Part shown: piece by piece, positions 1 through 5,386 of the stretch
Position numbering within the stretch: the stretch's first letter is position 1
How the letters are laid out: the number at the start of each line of letters is the position of its first letter
Assembly (NCBI GenBank): GCA_022736535.1
Contig: DZCT01000214.1
Coordinates: 1 to 8,388 of the forward strand
Length of the DNA: 8,388 nt
Direction of reading: 5' to 3'
From: Desulfatirhabdium butyrativorans
GTDB taxonomy: Bacteria; Desulfobacterota; Desulfobacteria; Desulfobacterales; JAIFKL01
Notes under the pieces: generated by a model
Database searches by the model: none
Told to the model about the DNA's origin: nothing
The model's input: only the letters and a program-made list of their open reading frames with translations
Translations under genes and position numbers: made by a program

Positions 1-280
1 CCTGCGACCCCCGACCTACATTTTTCTCTTAACTTAACGGCATTGACGCGGAGCGTGGGAACGAGAATTTCAGTGTCTTTCATAACTTTCGTGCTTTCGC
101 GGTTCGCCTTTCGCTTTTCATATTTCATATTTCATCTTTTCTTCTTGATTTAACATAAAAAAAATTTTAAATTTTTATTTCATTCATCAATGCAATAAAA
201 TTATTAATGAAATACCGGAAATAAGTCAAGTATTTTATAAAGACAGCGCATTCGGTATTCAAGGATCAGAAGGGAATAAT
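1..280. other. AT-rich non-coding leader upstream of proC
   Basis: No credible gene is seen on either strand. At about 46-66 there is a GCGTGGGAACGAG-type motif preceded by a short ACGC-GGA-GCGT palindrome, which looks like the decayed half of a dispersed palindromic repeat. At about 117-138 the 8-mer TTTCATAT is tandemly repeated. From 150 to 240 the DNA is extremely AT-rich, as expected for a promoter region. The possible promoter hexamers (TTGATT at 145-150 with TAAATT at 168-173, or TATAAA at 236-241) are weak, so no promoter is called. Confidence 0.6.
178..212. repeat. Short inverted repeat upstream of proC
   Basis: TTTCATTCAT at 178-187 is matched by ATTAATGAAA at 203-212. The arms are inverted with 9 of 10 pairing and are separated by 15 bases. 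It lies about 70 bases before the proC start in the AT-rich leader, so it could be an operator or an RNA hairpin. In such AT-rich DNA it could also arise by chance. Confidence 0.35.
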
Positions 281-1147
281 ATGTCTGAATTAAACAGAAA
301 AATAGGTTTTATCGGTGCCGGGAACATGGGAGAAGCCATGACGGGCGCGATCATTCAGGGGCAAATCACGCCTGCTTCGCGCATATATGTCAGCGATGTC
401 AGCCGGGAGCGTTTAGATATGATGCGCCGGACCTACGGCGTTCAAATTTTGACGGACAATTTCAAGCTTTTCTCAGAATGTGACATTGTGATGATCGCGG
501 TCAAACCCCAGCAGATGAATCAGGCGCTTTCGGAGATTGCAGGGCATAAAGATTATGCGGTAAGGGAACGGAAATTAATCATTTCCATTGCAGCCGGGAT
601 TCCGATACGGAAAATCGAAAACATGCTTTACGGCTCCCCTATACTGAAATTAGATGAAAATTCCCGGAAAAATCTGCCGATTATCCGGGTGATGCCCAAC
701 ACGCCCGCGCTGGTTCTCTCCGGCATGTCCGGCATGAGTCCGAATCTTTACGCCTCAGCCGAAGATATAAGCATCTGTAAGCGCATCTTGGAATCAATGG
801 GAAAGGTCATTGAATTTGAAGAAGAAAAATTAGATGCCGTCACAGCTTTGTCCGGCTCAGGTCCTGCGTATTTTTTTTATCTGGCGGAGGCGATGACAGC
901 AGACGGCATTCACTTGGGCTTCACGCCGGAACATGCGGCTGAACTCACGCTCGGCACGCTTCAGGGCTCGGTAAAGCTCATGGCGGAGCGGAATGAATCT
1001 CCCGAAAGTCTGCGCCGGAAAGTCACTTCCCCGGGCGGCACCACGGAAGCGGCTTTGAAAGTCATGGAAAGCCATCATCTCAAGCAGATCATCGTGGATG
1101 CCGTTGCCGCCGCGGCTCGACGTTCAAAAGAATTGTCCGGAGATTAA
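281..1147 (+). CDS. proC: Pyrroline-5-carboxylate reductase
   Basis: This cytoplasmic enzyme reduces 1-pyrroline-5-carboxylate to L-proline with NAD(P)H, the last step of proline synthesis. The 288-residue protein has the family layout. The N-terminal Rossmann fold carries GFIGAGNMGEA at residues 9-19, VKPQ at 75-78 and MPNTP at 138-142. The C-terminal dimerisation and active-site part carries SGSGPAYFF at 191-199 and the signature VTSPGGTTEAAL at 248-259. The ATG at 281 is supported by AGAAGGG at 268-274, six bases upstream. Length is slightly above the usual 265-275, mostly because of about a dozen extra residues at 117-131, before the MPNTP strand. The gene stands alone and converges with the RND transporter gene, about 140 bases apart. 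No frame damage is seen. Confidence 0.97.
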   Translation: MSELNRKIGFIGAGNMGEAMTGAIIQGQITPASRIYVSDVSRERLDMMRRTYGVQILTDNFKLFSECDIVMIAVKPQQMNQALSEIAGHKDYAVRERKLIISIAAGIPIRKIENMLYGSPILKLDENSRKNLPIIRVMPNTPALVLSGMSGMSPNLYASAEDISICKRILESMGKVIEFEEEKLDAVTALSGSGPAYFFYLAEAMTADGIHLGFTPEHAAELTLGTLQGSVKLMAERNESPESLRRKVTSPGGTTEAALKVMESHHLKQIIVDAVAAAARRSKELSGD

Positions 1148-1188
1148 GTTTTTGATTTGAAAGTGTTTTTAAAGTGATTTTGCTTTTT

Positions 1189-1287
1189 GCCACGAACAGA
1201 CATAAATGATTTCACGAATAAATCACGAATTATTATAAATAAAAATTCGTGATTTCTGTTCGTGAACAATTTGTGTTCATTCGTGGC
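1189..1287. repeat. Palindromic dispersed element, copy 1 (GCCACGAA...TTCGTGGC)
   Basis: This is an imperfect inverted repeat with arms of about 46 bases. It begins GCCACGAA and ends TTCGTGGC, and its core is a perfect 12-bp stem (AAATCACGAATT at 1220-1231 with AATTCGTGATTT at 1244-1255) around a 12-base AT loop. It fills most of the space between the convergent ends of proC and the RND gene, and its last base is the final base of the RND stop codon. A related copy lies at 4413-4583; both right ends share a TTTGTGT(T/G)CATTCGTGGCTAA block. As RNA it would fold strongly on either strand and could terminate or stabilise both transcripts, though no clear U-tract follows the stem. Confidence 0.85.
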
Positions 1288-4200
1288 TAATCATCTTGGT
1301 CAATCGCGGCGGTAAGCCCCAAATCTCCCAGAATTGAATACAGACACGGCACCGCAATCAGAACCAGCACCGTTGACGCCATCAGCCCGAAGACAATGCT
1401 GGTTGCCAGCGGAATCAGAATCTGCGCCTGAAGGCTTTTTTCCGCCAGCAGGGGCAGCAGACCCGCAATGGTCGTGAGCGAGGTCAGCATCACTGCCCGG
1501 AACCGTTCCCGGCTCGCCTGCCGCGCCGCGTCCGAAATCTTCAGCCCCTCCTGTCTTCGGATTTTGACAAATTCCACCAAAAGAATGGAATCGTTGACCA
1601 CCACGCCGGAAAGGGAAACAAAGCCCATCATGCTGGGCATACAGAGTTCAAGCCCCATCAGGATGTGTCCCCAGACCACGCCGATCAGCGCAAAGGGAAT
1701 CGCCGCCATCACGACAGCCGGTTCGCTGTAACTGCGGAACTGGAAACTGAGCAGAATGAAAATGCCGATCACGCCGATGAGAAAACCCCTAAGCATGGAA
1801 CTTCCTGTTTTCTTTGATTCTTTGGATTCGCCTTCAATCATCACGCGCACCGAAGGATACTCGCTTTCGATTTCCGAGAGAAATTCTTTTTTAAATTTCT
1901 GCACGATTTCCGCGGCATTTGCCATCCGGGAATCAATATTTCCCTGCACCGTCACCGTGCGCTGCCCGTCAATCCTCGCAATGCGGGCATAGCCTCTGCC
2001 GGATTCAAGCACTGCCGCTGTGCCGAGGGGAATCTGTTTTCCCCCGGGCAGCGTGACATGAAAATATTCAAGGTCCGCAAGGCTGTTTTGATCCTCGTCT
2101 TTCAGCCGCACGTCAATCTCATAAGATTCTTTTCCCACCTGAATTTCATCAACGGTCGTTCCGTAATAGGCGGTTCTCAGTTGCGCCGCAATCATCCGGG
2201 CATTCAGACCCGCGGCCGCAGCGCCTTCCCGCATCCGAATCCGCACTTCCGGCTTGCCGGGGCGCAGGTCGTCAAACACATCAAAAACGCCTTTGAACTG
2301 AACAAACCAGTTCTGTATTTTCAGCGAAGCGGATTTCAATGCTTCAAGATCGTGTCCTTTCAGGCGGATTTCAATGGGAAGCCCCCCGGGAACGATAGCC
2401 GGCTCCGTGAATTTCATAAAAATCACGTCAGGAACATTGCCGATATGTTGCCGCCACGCGTTCTGCACATCATCCACCCGCGCATTCCGAACTTCGGCTT
2501 TCAGCAGATCAACGCTGACGCTGACAACGTGGGGACCGTTTTCATACGCGTCGGCATTTTGATTATACCGGGTTGAGACATTTTTCACCAAAGACTGTTT
2601 TCCGGGCTGAAGGGGCGTAAATTCGGCGTTGACCTTTTCAAGCGCGTCTGTGATGCGTTTCACAACAGCTTCGGTTTTTGTCAACGGCGTGCCCTGGGGC
2701 ATCAGCACCCGGACTTCAATCACATCGCCGTCAATATCGGGAAATGCCCGAAATTTCAGTTTGCCGGAAGCCACCATTCCCACCGAAAGAACAAAAGCCC
2801 CGACAACAAACCCCACAAACAGATAGCGCCACGTTACCGCAAAGTCAACGACGCTGCCCAATATGCTTTCCCGAACCCATTCAATGCCTGCGTCAAACTT
2901 TTTTCTCAACCCTCCGGTTTTGTTCGGATCGTAATTTTTCAGGGAATGCACCAGATGATGCGGCAGAATGCAGAACGCCTCCACAAAACTGACGCACAGC
3001 ACCAATATCAGAATCACCGGCATGACTTTCAGGACTTTTCCGATATGTCCGTGCAGAAAGGAAATAGGACCGAAAACGCAGACCGTCGTGAGAAATGATG
3101 AGAACACGCCGATTTTAACTTCGCTTGTTCCCTCAATCGCGGCATTCAGAACCGATTTGCCTTTTTTGAGATGGGTGGCAATGTTTTCGGAAATGACGAT
3201 GGCGTCGTCCATGAGCAAACCCAGGGCAATCAGAAGCCCGACCATGGTAATCATGTTGATGGAATAATCGAATTGCGGGATAAAGAAAAACGCGCCGAGA
3301 AAAGAAACCGGCAAGCCCATTGCCACCCAGAAGGAAAATTTGAAGCTGAAAAACACCCACATGCTCAGAAACACGAGAATCAGCCCCTGAATGCCGTTTG
3401 TGACCAGGAGTTGCAGCCGGTCCCGCACAATGGACGCCACATCCTGCGTGAGCGTGAAGCGCACTTCCGGAGGCTTGATTTTCTCCTCTTTTTCAAGAAA
3501 AGTTTTGACCGCATCTACAATATTCAGCGCGTCTTCGCTTTTAGTTTTGGTGATTTGCAGGAGTCCGGCGCGCTGCCCGTTAAAGAGAATTTTGTCTTCA
3601 TCCAGTTCAAACACATCCCGGATCAGCGCGATTTCGCCCAGACGAATCTCCGCGCCGCTTTTGCCGGAAACAACCACCAAATCTTCAAATTCAAGAGGAC
3701 TGCGCCGCTGATCCGTAAAGCGGATGAGAATTTCCTGCGCTTTGGTTTCAATGGTTCCCAGCGGCATGTCAACGCTCTGGCGTGAAATCGTGTCGGCAAT
3801 GTCGGTGACAGAAATGCCGTACTGCATCAGCGCCTGTGCAGAAACCTGAATGCGAATCTGATGATCCGAAAATCCCTGAATCGTGACCTGCGAAATTTGG
3901 TCTTCCATTTGAAGGCGTTCTTTCAGGTCTTCGCAATAGGCTTTCAAATCCGGGGGCGGCATGGGACCCGTCACGGCAAGGGAAATGACCTGATCTGTTC
4001 TGCCCAATTCCCTGATAATCGGCGTTTCAGCCTGTTCGGGAAAATCGTCAATCGCCTCCACTTCGGTTTTGATGTCATCAATGAACTGGCGGAAGTCTTT
4101 TCCTTCCTGCATTTCCGCCACGACAATGCCCATGTTTTCACGGGCTTCGGAGCGGACTTCTTCAATATGGTTTACGCTGTCAACCGCGTCTTCGATGCGC

Positions 4201-4388
4201 TGGCATATCGCCTGTTCCACATCCTCGGCGGTTGCGCCCGGATACAGCACCCGCACTTCCACCTGATCTGCGGAATGATCCGGAAAGGTTTCCCGGCGCA
4301 GCGAGGAAATGCTGAAAATGCCCATGACGAAGAAAATGAGCATCAGCAGATTGGCGGCGGTGGGGTGTTTTGCGAAAAAATGGATCAT
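1287..4388 (-). CDS. RND-family efflux transporter, inner-membrane permease (AcrB/HAE-like)
   Basis: This is a proton-driven resistance-nodulation-division pump subunit, expected to be an inner-membrane trimer. At 1033 residues it is full length for the family. TM1 is at about 11-31. The first periplasmic porter and docking loop spans about 35-330. TM2-TM6 span about 332-475 and include TM4 with GLLMDDAIVISEN, whose paired aspartates are D394 and D395. TM7 is near 521-540, the second periplasmic loop runs from about 545 to 865, and TM8-TM12 from 866 to 1020. TM11 carries the family stretch RERFRAVMLTSLTTIAGLLPLL at 960-981. In TM10 the sequence is GVVVNDSILLVEF, so asparagine N932 sits where AcrB has K940. 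The ATG at 4388 follows AAAGGA at 4398-4403. No HlyD-type adaptor or TolC-type gene is next to it, so the substrate and partners are unknown. Confidence 0.95.
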   Translation of the reverse strand: MIHFFAKHPTAANLLMLIFFVMGIFSISSLRRETFPDHSADQVEVRVLYPGATAEDVEQAICQRIEDAVDSVNHIEEVRSEARENMGIVVAEMQEGKDFRQFIDDIKTEVEAIDDFPEQAETPIIRELGRTDQVISLAVTGPMPPPDLKAYCEDLKERLQMEDQISQVTIQGFSDHQIRIQVSAQALMQYGISVTDIADTISRQSVDMPLGTIETKAQEILIRFTDQRRSPLEFEDLVVVSGKSGAEIRLGEIALIRDVFELDEDKILFNGQRAGLLQITKTKSEDALNIVDAVKTFLEKEEKIKPPEVRFTLTQDVASIVRDRLQLLVTNGIQGLILVFLSMWVFFSFKFSFWVAMGLPVSFLGAFFFIPQFDYSINMITMVGLLIALGLLMDDAIVISENIATHLKKGKSVLNAAIEGTSEVKIGVFSSFLTTVCVFGPISFLHGHIGKVLKVMPVILILVLCVSFVEAFCILPHHLVHSLKNYDPNKTGGLRKKFDAGIEWVRESILGSVVDFAVTWRYLFVGFVVGAFVLSVGMVASGKLKFRAFPDIDGDVIEVRVLMPQGTPLTKTEAVVKRITDALEKVNAEFTPLQPGKQSLVKNVSTRYNQNADAYENGPHVVSVSVDLLKAEVRNARVDDVQNAWRQHIGNVPDVIFMKFTEPAIVPGGLPIEIRLKGHDLEALKSASLKIQNWFVQFKGVFDVFDDLRPGKPEVRIRMREGAAAAGLNARMIAAQLRTAYYGTTVDEIQVGKESYEIDVRLKDEDQNSLADLEYFHVTLPGGKQIPLGTAAVLESGRGYARIARIDGQRTVTVQGNIDSRMANAAEIVQKFKKEFLSEIESEYPSVRVMIEGESKESKKTGSSMLRGFLIGVIGIFILLSFQFRSYSEPAVVMAAIPFALIGVVWGHILMGLELCMPSMMGFVSLSGVVVNDSILLVEFVKIRRQEGLKISDAARQASRERFRAVMLTSLTTIAGLLPLLAEKSLQAQILIPLATSIVFGLMASTVLVLIAVPCLYSILGDLGLTAAIDQDD

Positions 4389-4412
4389 GGATAAAAGTCC
4401 TTTGTTATTTCA

Positions 4413-4583
4413 GCCACGAATGGACACGGCCGATCTTATAGCGATCTTATAAAAGGGGGGTTTCACGAACACAATACACGAATTTTTTTAAAAAAAATAA
4501 TACGAATTGAATCGAAATGCCACGAAAGTTTTTATGATTCATTCGTGTTTTTCATTCGTTAAAAATTTGTGTGCATTCGTGGC
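4413..4583. repeat. Palindromic dispersed element, copy 2, with internal insertion
   Basis: This is the same family as the copy at 1189-1287, in the same orientation. It starts GCCACGAATGGACAC and ends GTGCATTCGTGGC, and further CACGAA / TTCGTG blocks face each other inside. Compared with copy 1, the left arm is split by about 33 bases (4428-4460) that contain a direct repeat, CGATCTTATA at 4431-4440 and 4442-4451, and a run of six G. It lies 25 bases upstream of the RND start codon. The RND gene is therefore bracketed by one copy on each side, and this copy probably contains or overlaps that gene's promoter. Confidence 0.8.
4446..4474 (-). promoter_or_regulatory. Possible sigma70-like promoter for the RND gene, inside repeat copy 2
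   Basis: On the minus strand TTGTGT (4474-4469) is followed after exactly 17 bases by TATAAG (4451-4446). The -10 box matches consensus at five of six positions; the -35 box matches at only three. The direct repeat supplies a second TATAAG 11 bases downstream (4440-4435). Transcription would start roughly 40-50 bases before the RND start codon. The call rests on spacing and position only. Confidence 0.35.
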
Positions 4584-4643
4584 TAAAAAATTCCCTTTTA
4601 AAAAAAGTGGAATTTTTCTATAATTGAATGTTCAGAATACAAC

Positions 4644-4738
4644 GATCAATTTAATCATGCAATATAAAAAAAATCGAGGCGGCAGCGCAGAGCGGAGTGA
4701 AGAATCTCCGCCGGATTGTAAAAGCGGAGAAATTGATC
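4644..4738. repeat. Inverted-repeat block with competing hairpins
   Basis: Outer arms GATCAATTT (4644-4652) and AAATTGATC (4730-4738) are perfect inverted repeats. Inside, GCGGAG (4692-4697), CTCCGC (4706-4711) and GCGGAG (4724-4729) alternate, so the middle segment can pair with either flank but not with both. The core (GCGCAGAGCGGAGTGAAGAATCT at 4686-4706) resembles the GAGCGCAGCG-type motif at 8287-8296, which points to remnants of a dispersed repeat. It lies upstream of the putative promoter of the next gene, so it is probably not part of that gene's leader RNA. Confidence 0.5.
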
Positions 4739-4745
4739 AGAGTGG

Positions 4746-4774
4746 TTGCGAAATGAGTTTACATGCGGTATATT
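4746..4774 (+). promoter_or_regulatory. Putative sigma70-like promoter for the 115-residue protein gene
   Basis: TTGCGA (4746-4751) is separated by 17 bases from TATATT (4769-4774), matching consensus at four and five of six positions. The predicted start near 4781 would give a leader of about 65 bases ending in CAGGAG before the ATG at 4846. The rest of the 4584-4845 spacer shows only the hairpin block and AT-rich DNA. Confidence 0.45.
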
Positions 4775-4845
4775 TTATAAAAAAGATTCGGTAAAAGAAG
4801 ATGGAAATATGACGGATAAGCGTCTAATTTACAGGAGTTTAAAAT

Positions 4846-5193
4846 ATGACAATGACAAATTTTCTTCAGGAAGCTCAAAAATTTGAAATTCAGGTCTATA
4901 AGAAAAAAAAGCCCAAGGATTTGGAAGAATTAAAGCAAAATCATGTTGCGTTTTCCGGCTCGCCGCTGCGGCATCCCGCAGATGCCGAAAAGATTGTTTT
5001 AGTGGCGGATCCTTACAGCGGCAATGCTTTTTATTATGAATTTAAAGTCAGCGATATTTCTTATATGGAAGAACTTCCCAGCCTTGTGAACCCGGAGGGA
5101 GAAACCATTCCCATGGCCCGCATCTGGGTGAAAAAAAAAAGCGTGGGCGTGCGCTGTCTGCCGTTTCTTGTCGGGGATATAAAGATCATGTAG
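4846..5193 (+). CDS. Small conserved-type protein of unknown function, 115 residues
   Basis: This short soluble protein has no signal peptide or membrane segment. The ATG is preceded by a good ribosome site (AGGAG, eight bases away), which supports a real gene. The N-terminal part (1-35) is helical and lysine-rich (VYKKKKPKDLEELKQ). Residues 33-110 look like a compact alpha/beta or beta-rich domain with VAFSGSP (34-40), IVLVADPYS (50-58), FYYEFKVSDISYMEELP (62-78), GETIPMARIWVKK (85-97) and a single cysteine, C104. From memory, similar small proteins in sulfate reducers exist and some carry the database label 'inorganic pyrophosphatase Ppa'. I cannot verify this, and the acidic DxDxxD catalytic pattern of true family I pyrophosphatases is absent, so no function is assigned. 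It is monocistronic and converges with the CHAT operon. Confidence 0.85.
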   Translation: MTMTNFLQEAQKFEIQVYKKKKPKDLEELKQNHVAFSGSPLRHPADAEKIVLVADPYSGNAFYYEFKVSDISYMEELPSLVNPEGETIPMARIWVKKKSVGVRCLPFLVGDIKIM

Positions 5194-5230
5194 AGGGAAA
5201 CACAGGGATTGTTTATAAGCAGGGCATATC

Positions 5231-5364
5231 GTCTGAACTCTGATTTGTCTGATGAAAGGATTGACAGGATTTTCTGTCAATCCTTTCAGGCTCGGCAAAT
5301 TCGGCGTGGACAGACCTGACAGAAATCATGAAAATCCTTTAATCCTGAAAATCAGGGTTCAGAC
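5231..5364. repeat. Palindromic dispersed element of a second family (GTCTGAAC...GTTCAGAC)
   Basis: The left end GTCTGAACTCTGATTT (5231-5246) and right end AAAATCAGGGTTCAGAC (5348-5364) are inverted repeats. Pairing continues imperfectly for about 45 bases through AAAGGATT / AATCCTTT blocks. The element holds a nested hairpin at 5253-5288 and fills the space between the 115-residue protein gene and the end of the CHAT gene. It shares no clear sequence with the GCCACGAA family, so it is a different repeat. No coding capacity is evident. Confidence 0.8.
5253..5288. terminator. Strong 15-bp hairpin between convergent genes, possible terminator
   Basis: TGAAAGGATTGACAG (5253-5267) and CTGTCAATCCTTTCA (5274-5288) are perfect inverted repeats around a six-base loop. 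The hairpin lies 60 bases after the stop of the 115-residue protein gene and about 100 bases after the CHAT stop. Neither strand has a run of T directly after the stem, so it is not a textbook intrinsic terminator. It may act as an RNA-stabilising or weak bidirectional stop structure, or be only the core of the surrounding repeat. Confidence 0.35.
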
Positions 5365-5386
5365 TCGTGTGATTATTTCTCATTTC

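Noticed and set aside
1148..1286. Classic intrinsic terminator for proC
   Set aside because: A strong stem exists but no U-tract follows it on the plus strand, and the structure is explained by the dispersed repeat.
2058..2576. Plus-strand open frame of 172 codons
   Set aside because: It lies wholly antisense to the well-supported RND gene, has no ribosome site, and has the histidine/arginine/proline-rich composition of a shadow frame.
3171..3785. Plus-strand open frame of 204 codons
   Set aside because: It is antisense to the RND transmembrane region and low-complexity in composition (H, Q, K, N), with no family resemblance.
3861..4394. Plus-strand open frame of 177 codons
   Set aside because: It is antisense to the first periplasmic loop of the RND gene, with no start signals.
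4809..4886. 25-codon open frame (MTDKRLIY...) overlapping the start of the 115-residue protein gene
   Set aside because: The ribosome site is poor, the peptide has no pattern, and its resemblance to the MTDKR start of the zinc-finger protein is too short to mean anything.
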